NCBI GenBank assembly: GCA_039817825.1
Contig: JBCBVA010000172.1
Location: 1-5,396 of the forward strand
Origin: PCC-7336 sp039817825
GTDB lineage: Bacteria; Cyanobacteriota; Cyanobacteriia; Thermostichales; PCC-7336
Direction: 5' to 3'
Length of the DNA stretch: 5,396 nt
The position numbers and the translations under genes are program-made. Below the pieces are notes generated by a model. The model worked only from the letters and a program-made list of their open reading frames with translations, was not told where the DNA came from and made no database searches. Numbering within the stretch: the stretch's first letter is position 1; each line of letters begins with the position of its first letter. Positions 1 to 5,361 of this stretch are shown here, piece by piece.

Positions 1-67
1 ATTGGGACTTGACTTGCGACTGACATTGCTCGGCAGTTGCCTGAGACGATCTCTGCTAGTTCAACAT

Positions 68-892
68 TCATCGCTCGGGCTCAGCCATTGTGGATTCTAG
101 AGCAAACGGCTCTGCTTCAGAGATGGTTCCTTGACGTTCTTCTGCTGCAAGCACCTGCAAGTTCATCGGATGTTTGGCATCTATGGTGCTTTCACTATCG
201 GAATTATTTGCTGGCGATCGCTTCGAGAATCCCCACACAAATAGCGCACCAATTGCCACCATCAGTCCCCACTCGGGAATCTCTATTCCCGTTGTTGCCA
301 GCTCGATCACCATGCGACTGGCCACCAGCGCAATCATGAAGTAGGCGGCGTCTTCTAGGCGGGCGTAATCCTCCAGCCAATTGACAAACAGAGAGGCCAT
401 GTACCGCATTAAGGTGATGCCGATTAGTCCCCCCAAGATGATCACCCAGACTTTGGACGAGACGGCGATCGAGGCAGCAATGCTGTCGAGGGAGAAGGCA
501 ATATCGGTGAGTTCCACCAGCACGATCGTTTGCCAGAAATTCGCGGTTCTGGGGATTGTTTCCAGTTCGTCGTCCGCTTTGTCGCGGAAGTGCTGAATCG
601 TTAAATAGAACAGGTACATAGCCCCAGCAAGTTTGGCGGGCCAGTAACTGATGATCCAGGTGGCAGCCAGAATGACCACAATGCGGAAGGAGTAGGCACC
701 GACAATTCCCCAACGCAGTGCCCGATCTCGTTCTTGCTCCGTCTCCAAGTGGCGTACCATCGCCGCTAACGCGACAGCGTTGTCAGCCGACAGAGCGGCT
801 TCCAGCAAAACTAGGGCTCCAATGGCCAGTAAGTCCGACCACTCCAGCGATCGCAAAATATCGTTGAGGAGATCGAGACTGATGGTGTCCAT
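68..892 (-). CDS. TerC family integral membrane protein, probable metal-ion exporter
   Basis: A 274-residue polytopic membrane protein with about seven hydrophobic segments (roughly residues 20-46, 62-84, 86-101, 119-144, 148-171, 182-199, 207-223) and a polar C-terminal tail. Two acidic in-membrane motifs mark the TerC family: E31-AALSADN-38 in the first segment, and VELTD (126-130) followed by SLDS (134-137). The charged residues E31, D37, E127, D130 and D136 are the expected metal-coordinating positions. TerC proteins were named from tellurite resistance, but several bacterial members export manganese and a plant homologue is needed for thylakoid biogenesis; either role is inference here. 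The ATG at 892 is preceded by a short purine-rich ACAAGG. The gene is downstream of larB on the same strand, but the 151-bp gap suggests its own promoter. The last 50 or so residues are hydrophilic and low in family signal. Family assignment is firm; substrate is not known. Confidence 0.9.
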   Translation of the reverse strand: MDTISLDLLNDILRSLEWSDLLAIGALVLLEAALSADNAVALAAMVRHLETEQERDRALRWGIVGAYSFRIVVILAATWIISYWPAKLAGAMYLFYLTIQHFRDKADDELETIPRTANFWQTIVLVELTDIAFSLDSIAASIAVSSKVWVIILGGLIGITLMRYMASLFVNWLEDYARLEDAAYFMIALVASRMVIELATTGIEIPEWGLMVAIGALFVWGFSKRSPANNSDSESTIDAKHPMNLQVLAAEERQGTISEAEPFALESTMAEPER

Positions 893-1043
893 ACCTTGTC
901 CAAAAGTGTGAATCTATTATCGCTAGCGAATTCATCTGCGCTACAGTTTTGCAATTGCTAGCAATGGCTCGCTGCCTGCAACCTCTTCTTTCCTGGAAGT
1001 TTGCTGCAGGATTATCGCTTCTTTACAGAAGTTAACACAACTC
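893..1043 (-). other. larB-terC intergenic region with two GCTAGC-centred palindromes
   Basis: This 151-bp gap lies upstream of the terC-family gene and downstream of larB. It contains two perfect palindromes, TCGCTAGCGA (920-929) and ATTGCTAGCAAT (954-965), whose centres are 35 bp apart, and a weak 6-bp inverted pair CCTGCA/TGCAGG (975-980 and 1005-1010). No stem followed by a T-run is evident for larB termination. A TAATAG/TAGATT-like stretch close to the terC start could be a -10 element, but I see no convincing -35 partner. The palindromes could be operators; this is speculation from symmetry and position. Confidence 0.4.
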
Positions 1044-1838
1044 TCAGATGTTGCCCTGCAAGCGTGCGGCAGTTCTTAAGATTTGCAGCGCCAATATGGC
1101 TCCCCCAAATCCATTGTCGATATTGAGGACGCCTACACCTGCTGCACAGGAATTGAGCATGGTGAGTAGAGCAGAGACGCCGCCAAAGCTGGCTCCATAA
1201 CCGACGCTGGTTGGTACAGCAACAACAGGTGAATTTGCCAGACCTGCGACTACGCTAGCCAGCGCTCCTTCCATTCCGGCAACAACAATCAGGACGTCAG
1301 AGCGCATCAGAACATCGCGGTTGTCTAGCAAACGATGAATTCCGGCCACTCCCACATCCCACAGTCGCTCCACCTGGGCTCCACACAGTTCTGCCGTCAG
1401 GGCGGCTTCTTCCGCTACGGGCAAGTCAGATGTACCAGCGCTGATAATGCCGACTTGGCCGGGGAGTTTAGTTACGCCTTCGGGGCTGGAGAAATAGGCG
1501 ATGCGGGCCATTTTGGAATATTGCAGGTTGGGGAGGCGCAGGCGCAGGCGATCCCAAACCTCGGGTTCGATGCGGGTGGCCATGGCGATTTGGCCGCGAT
1601 CGCGCAGGTGTTGCAAAATCTGCACGATTTGCTCAGGGGTTTTGCCCTGTCCCCAGATGGCTTCGGGGATGCCGTTGCGCATGGGGCGCTGGTGGTCGAT
1701 GCGGGCGAAATTGCCAACTGGTTCGTAGCCCGCTCCGTCAATGGCCGCCAGCTGTAGTTGGGTAGTGGCATCTGCTGGGGTCACGCTTCCGGTGGCGACG
1801 GCGTCGAGCAGTTGGCGCAGTTGGGTAGAGTCAATCAC
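1044..1838 (-). CDS. larB: LarB, nickel-pincer cofactor biosynthesis protein (NaAD carboxylase/hydrolase)
   Basis: LarB carries out the first step of nickel-pincer nucleotide cofactor synthesis: it carboxylates the pyridinium ring of nicotinic acid adenine dinucleotide and hydrolyses the phosphoanhydride. The N-terminal part carries the LarB signature FARIDHQRPMRNGIPEAIWG (residues 44-63 counted from the GTG at 1838). The C-terminal half is a PurE-like AIR-carboxylase fold with GIISAGTSDLPVAEEA, DVGVAGIHRLL, VVAGMEGALASVVAGL and VPTSVGYGASFGG. C231 in LNSCAAGVGVLNIDNGFG matches the position of the catalytic cysteine in characterised LarB. I chose GTG 1838 because it gives 264 residues, close to the usual 250-260. 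An ATG at 2039 would add 67 residues with no LarB-like sequence, run through a frame-breaking 17-bp tandem repeat and overlap coaBC. No larC, larE or lactate racemase gene lies beside it. Function is secure; the start is likely but not proven. Confidence 0.9.
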   Translation of the reverse strand: MIDSTQLRQLLDAVATGSVTPADATTQLQLAAIDGAGYEPVGNFARIDHQRPMRNGIPEAIWGQGKTPEQIVQILQHLRDRGQIAMATRIEPEVWDRLRLRLPNLQYSKMARIAYFSSPEGVTKLPGQVGIISAGTSDLPVAEEAALTAELCGAQVERLWDVGVAGIHRLLDNRDVLMRSDVLIVVAGMEGALASVVAGLANSPVVAVPTSVGYGASFGGVSALLTMLNSCAAGVGVLNIDNGFGGAILALQILRTAARLQGNI

Positions 1839-1847
1839 GGCAAGTAA

Positions 1848-1959
1848 AGTGCAACCGCTTTCATTGTGATGGCTGTTTAGGGGGAATGGCTGTTTAGGGG
1901 GAATAGCTGCCTCAGTTGGGTTGGATGATTGCAATAGAGTTGATAGTGCAAACCGCTTT
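1848..1959 (+). repeat. Pair of direct repeats AGTGCAA(A)CCGCTTT
   Basis: AGTGCAACCGCTTT at 1848-1861 and AGTGCAAACCGCTTT at 1945-1959 are identical apart from one inserted A, and lie 97 bp apart start to start. They bracket the tandem repeat. One copy sits 10 bp upstream of the proposed larB start. Same-orientation copies could be binding sites for one regulator or relics of a duplication. Only sequence identity supports this. Confidence 0.45.
1871..1904 (+). repeat. Perfect 17-bp tandem duplication
   Basis: The unit GGCTGTTTAGGGGGAAT occurs at 1871-1887 and again without spacing at 1888-1904, with no mismatches. The unit length is not a multiple of three, so an open frame crossing it reads the two copies in different frames. 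This argues that the stretch is non-coding and that larB starts downstream of it. It lies 33-66 bp upstream of the proposed larB GTG, where it could affect larB transcription or its leader. Confidence 0.85.
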
Positions 1960-2015
1960 GAATCATTTGATGAAATGGTCGGAACCTTTAAGTGGGTTGC
2001 CCGATGCTGTAGAAC

Positions 2016-3254
2016 ATGTGGAAGGACGGTGCGTTGCAAGAATTTTGGGCTGGGAAGCGGATTGTGATTGGGGTGTGCGGAGGGATCGCTGCCTACAAAA
2101 TTTGCCAGTTGGTGTCAACGCTGGCGAAAGCTGGTGCTGAAGTTCGGGTGATCCTCACTCAATCGGCGGCAGAATTTGTCACCCCTCTGACATTTGCAAC
2201 GCTATCCCGACATGCGGCCTACACCGATGCAGACTTTTGGCATCGCAGTGCGGGGCGTCCGTTGCACATTCAATTGGCGGAGTGGGCGGATGCGATCGCC
2301 ATTGCTCCGCTAACGGCGAATACATTGGCAAAGCTGGCCTATGGGTTGGCGGATAACTTACTGACGAATCTTCTACTGGCTTCCAACTGTCCGGTGCTGC
2401 TGGCTCCTGCCATGAATACCCAGATGTGGGAGCAGGTGTCAGTGCAGCGCAATTGGGAGCAAGTGTTGAGCAATTCGCGCTATTGGTCGATGACGCCAGG
2501 AGAGGGGCGGCTGGCTTGCGATGCAGAGGGTATGGGAAGACTGCCGGAACCGGAGGCGATCGCCACTCAGTTGCTGGCCATTATGTGGGCCAAGGGTGTG
2601 GCTGACTGGCGGGGGAAGCGAGTGTTGATCAGTGGTAGTGGCACGCGGGAATTTTTGGATGCGGTGCGGTTTATTGGCAATCCGTCGACGGGGCGGATGG
2701 GCTGGGCGATCGCTCGGGCGGCGGCAGATCGTGGTGCGCAAGTGACATTCGTCCATGCGCCACTGACGTTGGGAGAGGGGGAGTTGTTGGATGGTATCGA
2801 GACTGTCGCAGTTACCAGCTCCGAGGATATGCAAGCTTGCATGAACGAGCGATTTGAGCAGGCGGATGTGACGGTGATGTCGGCGGCGGTGGGGGATGTG
2901 CGACCTACGTTTCACACCGAAGCCAAGTTGCCGAAGGCGGAGTTACCCAAGAGTCTGCCACTGTCTGAAATTCCTGATATTGTGCGATCGCTGTGCGAGC
3001 GTAAGACTCAAAATCAGCGGGTAATTGGCTTTGCAGCTCAGGTGGGCGATCCGGTCCCGGCGGCGCTGGCAAAGTTGGAGCGCAAGGGGCTAGATGCGAT
3101 TGTGGCGAACGCGATCGATCGGCCAGACAGCGGCTTTGCCAGTGGATTCAATCAGGCGACGGTTCTGGGGAGAAACGGTCAAAGGTTGGAGATTCCGCAC
3201 TGTTCGAAGTTGGAAATGGCCCATCATGTATTGGATTTTGCGAAAACTCTTTAG
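2016..3254 (+). CDS. coaBC: Bifunctional phosphopantothenoylcysteine decarboxylase / phosphopantothenate-cysteine ligase
   Basis: This fused cytosolic enzyme joins 4'-phosphopantothenate to cysteine (CoaB) and decarboxylates the product to 4'-phosphopantetheine (CoaC) on the way to coenzyme A. The N-terminal flavoprotein domain shows GGIAAYK (22-28), the catalytic His in HIQLAEWADAIAIAPLTANT (H84), PAMNTQMW (131-138) and the substrate-recognition flap around C168 (GRLACDAEGMGRLPEPE). The C-terminal ligase domain starts near residue 200 with SGSGTRE (206-212), FIGNPSTGRMG (N222), AAVGDVRP (290-297), a lysine-rich AKLPK and GFAAQ (338-342). At 412 residues it matches fused family members. Minor departures from common consensus are CD for CG after the flap cysteine, DAVR for DPVR and AAVGD for AAVAD. 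The ATG at 2016 lacks a Shine-Dalgarno; an in-frame TTG at 2034 has GAAGGA seven bases upstream and would give 406 residues, so the start is open. Function is secure. Confidence 0.95.
   Translation: MWKDGALQEFWAGKRIVIGVCGGIAAYKICQLVSTLAKAGAEVRVILTQSAAEFVTPLTFATLSRHAAYTDADFWHRSAGRPLHIQLAEWADAIAIAPLTANTLAKLAYGLADNLLTNLLLASNCPVLLAPAMNTQMWEQVSVQRNWEQVLSNSRYWSMTPGEGRLACDAEGMGRLPEPEAIATQLLAIMWAKGVADWRGKRVLISGSGTREFLDAVRFIGNPSTGRMGWAIARAAADRGAQVTFVHAPLTLGEGELLDGIETVAVTSSEDMQACMNERFEQADVTVMSAAVGDVRPTFHTEAKLPKAELPKSLPLSEIPDIVRSLCERKTQNQRVIGFAAQVGDPVPAALAKLERKGLDAIVANAIDRPDSGFASGFNQATVLGRNGQRLEIPHCSKLEMAHHVLDFAKTL
2021..2026 (+). promoter_or_regulatory. Shine-Dalgarno-like GAAGGA pointing to an alternative coaBC start (TTG 2034)
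   Basis: GAAGGA is separated by seven bases from an in-frame TTG at 2034. The ATG at 2016 has no such element upstream. If this site is used, CoaBC begins six residues later, still ahead of the FMN-binding motif, so function would not be affected. It decides only between two candidate starts. Confidence 0.35.
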
Positions 3255-3267
3255 CATTCCCCAGAAC

Positions 3268-3296
3268 TTGATATCCTAGTTAGGCTTTTCTACTAT
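3268..3296 (+). promoter_or_regulatory. Putative sigma-70-type promoter for ilvC
   Basis: TTGATA (3268-3273) and TACTAT (3291-3296) are separated by exactly 17 bp. They match the -35 and -10 consensus at five of six and four of six positions. Transcription would start near 3303, leaving an ilvC leader of about 19 bases before the ATG at 3322. The site lies in the 67-bp coaBC-ilvC gap, which suggests ilvC can be transcribed independently of coaBC. The leader is too short for an attenuator. Confidence 0.55.
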
Positions 3297-3321
3297 TCAG
3301 AACCACCTCGGAACTACCGTC

Positions 3322-4317
3322 ATGGCACAGATGTACTACGACGCCGATGCGAACTTGGGTTTGCTGGCGGACAAAACGGTCGCGATTGTTGGCTACGGCA
3401 GCCAAGGTCACGCCCATGCCCTCAACCTGCACGACAGCGGCATCAAGGTAATCGTAGGTCTGTACGATGGTAGTCGCTCTTGGCCTAAAGCTGAGGCGGA
3501 TGGTCTGACCGTTAAGACGGTGGCAGATGCGGCGGCAGCAGCAGACTTGATCATGATTTTGCTGCCTGATGAAACACAAAAACGTATCTACGCTAGCGAA
3601 ATTGCCCCCAATTTGAAGGCTGGCGACACTCTGTTGTTTGCCCACGGCTTCAACATCAACTTCGGCCAAATCAAGGCTTCTGCTGATGTCAACGTGGTGA
3701 TGGTGGCTCCCAAAGGCCCCGGCCACTTGGTACGCCGCACGTTTGAAGGCGGCCAGGGTGTTCCCGCCCTGTTCGCGGTCGAGCAAGACGCTACCGGCAA
3801 CGCTCGCGACATTGCGATGGCATATGCCAAAGGCATCGGCGGCACTCGTGGCGGCATTTTGGAAACCACCTTCCGCGAAGAGACCGAGACCGACCTGTTT
3901 GGCGAGCAAGCGGTTCTGTGTGGCGGTTTGTCGGAGCTAATCAAGGCTGGTTTCGAGACCTTGGTGGAAGCGGGTTACCAGCCGGAGCTGGCTTACTTCG
4001 AGTGCTTGCACGAAGTGAAGCTAATTGTTGACCTGGTGGTTGAGGGTGGGTTGGCCAAGATGCGCGACAGTATCTCTAACACTGCCGAGTACGGCGACTA
4101 CACCCGCGGCCCTCGCATTGTGACTGCCGAGACCAAGGCAGCCATGAAGCAGGTGCTGACCGAGATTCAAACCGGGCAGTTTGCTCGCGAGTTTGTACTG
4201 GAAAATATGTCCGGTGGTGCTGGCTTTAACGCTATGCGTCGTAAGGAAGCCGAGCACCCCATCGAAGAAGTGGGTAAAGAGCTGCGCTCCATGTTCAGCT
4301 GGCTGAAGAAAGCTTAG
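3322..4317 (+). CDS. ilvC: Ketol-acid reductoisomerase, class I (short form)
   Basis: IlvC isomerises and reduces 2-acetolactate or 2-aceto-2-hydroxybutyrate to the dihydroxy acids that lead to valine, leucine and isoleucine, using NAD(P)H and Mg2+ in the cytosol. The 331 residues match the class I length. The Rossmann domain carries GYGSQGHA (24-31), followed by the cofactor-selecting loop GLYDGSRSW (46-54), whose serines and arginine are compatible with NADPH preference (inference). H108 in LFAHGFNI and K131 in PKGPGH are conserved active-site residues. The knotted C-terminal domain has the metal ligands D191 and E195 (DLFGEQ), E227 and E231 (ECLHE) and the substrate-contacting S252 (DSISNTAEYGDY). 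The protein ends normally (MFSWLKKA). The ATG at 3322 fits the usual N-terminus (MAQMYYD), though no clear Shine-Dalgarno is present. It follows coaBC by 67 bp with a likely promoter of its own. Nothing is missing or odd. Confidence 0.98.
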   Translation: MAQMYYDADANLGLLADKTVAIVGYGSQGHAHALNLHDSGIKVIVGLYDGSRSWPKAEADGLTVKTVADAAAAADLIMILLPDETQKRIYASEIAPNLKAGDTLLFAHGFNINFGQIKASADVNVVMVAPKGPGHLVRRTFEGGQGVPALFAVEQDATGNARDIAMAYAKGIGGTRGGILETTFREETETDLFGEQAVLCGGLSELIKAGFETLVEAGYQPELAYFECLHEVKLIVDLVVEGGLAKMRDSISNTAEYGDYTRGPRIVTAETKAAMKQVLTEIQTGQFAREFVLENMSGGAGFNAMRRKEAEHPIEEVGKELRSMFSWLKKA

Positions 4318-4353
4318 TCGAACCTTTTTTGTCGCACGTTTTTGTAGTTTGTC

Positions 4354-4404
4354 AGGCTTACTTTCAGGGATATCGTCTCTTTGCAGATATGTTGCAGTAA
4401 GCCT
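4354..4404 (+). repeat. Inverted repeat / possible hairpin downstream of ilvC
   Basis: AGGCTTACT (4354-4362) and AGTAAGCCT (4396-4404) are perfect 9-bp complements enclosing 33 bases. Within them ATATC (4370-4374) and GATAT (4386-4390) can form a second small stem. No T-tract follows on either strand, so this is not a standard intrinsic terminator. It could be a 3' end stabiliser for ilvC mRNA or a structured part of the fabI leader. Confidence 0.45.
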
Positions 4405-4447
4405 TTGGGCGATCGCCTCTAAATCTTCTTCGATTTGACAGACCACT

Positions 4448-4485
4448 AGCGTGCGATTGATTTAAATCGTCCTATCACACACGCT
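4448..4485 (+). repeat. Inverted repeat in the fabI leader
   Basis: AGCGTG (4448-4453) pairs with CACGCT (4480-4485), and directly inside it CGATT (4454-4458) pairs with AATCG (4465-4469) around a six-base loop. Together they form an 11-bp stem with a ten-base bulge on the 3' side. The structure ends 15 bases before the fabI ATG, so it could affect translation or mark an operator. No regulator is recognised, and the bulge weakens the case for RNA structure. Confidence 0.3.
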
Positions 4486-4500
4486 GCCAAAGAATCACTC

Positions 4501-5277
4501 ATGCTGGATCTGACTGGAAAACGTGCCCTAGTTACGGGGATTGCCAACAATCGCTCGATCGCGTGGGGGATTGCCCAACAGTTGCACGCGGCGGGTGCCA
4601 AGCTGGCGGTGACGTACTTACCTGACGATCGCGACAAGATGAAGGGCAAAGTGGAGAAACTGACGGCTCCTCTGTCTCCCGAGCTAATGTTGCCGTGTAA
4701 CGTGTCGGATGACGCGCAGATTGACGGCGTGTTTAAGGCGATCGACGAGCATTGGGGGGGGCTGGATATCCTCGTCCACTGTTTGGCGTTTGTGAAAAAA
4801 GAGGAGCTGTCGGGAGATTTTACGAATGTCTCTCGGGATGGGTTCTCGCTGGCGATGGATATCAGCAGCTATTCGTTGGTAGCACTGTGCAAGGCGGCTA
4901 AGCCGTTGATGGGGGAAGGGTCTAGCGTTGTGACTCTGACCTATCTAGGTGGCGTGCGGGTGGTGCCCAACTACAACATGGCGGGTATTACGAAGGCGGC
5001 GTTGGAGATGAACGTTCGCTATTTGGCGAGCGAGTTGGGGGCGCAAGGAACGCGCGTGAATGCGATTTCGGCTGGCCCGATTCGGACACTGGCTTCGGCG
5101 GCGATCGGCGATTTCCATTCGATGTTGAATATGGTGGAAGAAAAGGCCCCATTGCGTCGCAATGTGACTCAGACTGAAGTGGGCAATACGGCTGCGTTCC
5201 TGTGCAGCGACTTGGCTAGCGGTATTACCGGCCAGGTAATTTATGTCGATAGTGGTTTCAGCATTTTGGGTGCATAA
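4501..5277 (+). CDS. fabI: Enoyl-[acyl-carrier-protein] reductase (NADH)
   Basis: FabI reduces trans-2-enoyl-ACP to acyl-ACP, the last step of each elongation cycle of type II fatty acid synthesis, in the cytosol. The 258 residues form a divergent short-chain dehydrogenase: the nucleotide-binding segment is GKRALVTGIANNRSIAWGIA (6-25), and C66-N67-V68 with D70 follows the adenine-site strand. The catalytic set is Y148 in TLTYLGG plus Y158 and K165 in YNMAGITKAALE, giving the Tyr-X6-Lys spacing typical of FabI and not the Tyr-X3-Lys of ordinary SDRs. The substrate-binding loop AGPIRTLASAAIGDFHSML (191-209) and the C-terminal GQVIYVDSGFSILG are intact. The ATG at 4501 gives the expected N-terminus (MLDLTGKRALVTG); no Shine-Dalgarno is visible. 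A 183-bp leader separates it from ilvC, and a strong terminator lies 33 bp downstream, so it is probably monocistronic or the last gene of its transcript. Confidence 0.97.
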   Translation: MLDLTGKRALVTGIANNRSIAWGIAQQLHAAGAKLAVTYLPDDRDKMKGKVEKLTAPLSPELMLPCNVSDDAQIDGVFKAIDEHWGGLDILVHCLAFVKKEELSGDFTNVSRDGFSLAMDISSYSLVALCKAAKPLMGEGSSVVTLTYLGGVRVVPNYNMAGITKAALEMNVRYLASELGAQGTRVNAISAGPIRTLASAAIGDFHSMLNMVEEKAPLRRNVTQTEVGNTAAFLCSDLASGITGQVIYVDSGFSILGA

Positions 5278-5309
5278 CGCATACTGACTGACACACTGAA
5301 GATTCTTGC

Positions 5310-5361
5310 TCTCCTGCGATAAGTTTCTCGAACGAGACGCTTCAATCGCGGGAGACTTTTT
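5310..5361 (+). terminator. Intrinsic terminator of fabI
   Basis: CTCCTGCGAT (5311-5320) pairs with ATCGCGGGAG (5345-5354) with one G-T wobble, extended outward by T5310-A5355. Inside, AAG/CTT and TCTC/GAGA continue the helix to a GAAC loop (5330-5333), interrupted by a CA bulge and one mismatch. A run of five T follows at 5357-5361. A strong stem followed at once by a T-tract, shortly after the fabI stop, is the classic rho-independent layout. Confidence 0.85.

Larger units (their letters stand above)
1839..2015. promoter_or_regulatory. Divergent larB/coaBC control region
   Basis: If larB starts at 1838, these 177 bp separate two divergently transcribed genes and must hold the promoters for both. 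The region contains a perfect 17-bp tandem duplication and two near-identical direct repeats, each listed separately. I could not find a convincing -35/-10 pair for either gene: TTGATA at 1940-1945 resembles a -35 but lacks a good -10 at 16-18 bp. The claim of control function rests on gene orientation, not on a recognised promoter. Confidence 0.5.
214..4416. repeat. Dispersed HIP1 octamers (GCGATCGC), eight copies
   Basis: Exact GCGATCGC occurs at 214-221, 847-854, 1596-1603, 2292-2299, 2556-2563, 2706-2713, 2984-2991 and 4409-4416. Four copies lie in coaBC, two in the terC-family gene, one in larB and one in the ilvC-fabI gap. Several seven-of-eight variants also occur, for example in fabI. 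ilvC has none. HIP1 is a highly over-represented palindrome in many cyanobacterial genomes and is the main base-level evidence for the host group. Confidence 0.9.
4318..4500. other. ilvC-fabI intergenic region with inverted repeats and a HIP1 site
   Basis: This 183-bp gap contains T6 and T5 runs just after ilvC (4325-4330, 4339-4343), but with no strong stem immediately before them. It also holds a 9-bp inverted repeat (4354-4404), a GGCGATCGCC HIP1 palindrome (4408-4417), a consensus-like -35 hexamer TTGACA (4435-4440), and the palindrome GATTTAAATC (4459-4468) close to fabI. TTGACA has no good -10 at 16-18 bp, so the fabI promoter is not fixed. No small gene is convincing here. Confidence 0.5.

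Noticed and set aside
893..1043. A yybP-ykoY manganese riboswitch, which often precedes TerC-family genes
   Set aside because: I looked for the conserved GGGGAG and paired CCCGAA-type elements in the terC leader on the minus strand and did not find them.
1335..1757. Plus-strand frames opposite larB
   Set aside because: They are the reverse reading of conserved LarB codons; no start signal or family resemblance was seen.
2439..2915. Minus-strand frames opposite coaBC
   Set aside because: Their products are rich in Arg, His and Pro with no domain-like pattern, as expected for the antisense of a GC-rich gene.
3255..3321. A leader peptide or T-box attenuator for ilvC
   Set aside because: The gap is only 67 bp, with no run of Ile, Val or Leu codons and no alternative stem-loops.
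3280..3909. A 209-codon open frame on the minus strand opposite ilvC
   Set aside because: It is antisense to an intact, highly conserved ilvC and its translation resembles no known family; the biased codon use of ilvC explains the open frame.
4318..4343. T6 and T5 runs after ilvC as an intrinsic terminator
   Set aside because: Only a weak 5-bp stem (TTCAG/CTGAA), inside the ilvC coding end and about 18 bases before the T-run, is available; not enough to call a terminator.
4021..4446. A minus-strand frame covering the end of ilvC and part of the ilvC-fabI gap
   Set aside because: Most of it is the antisense of ilvC and the non-overlapping part has no recognisable protein features.
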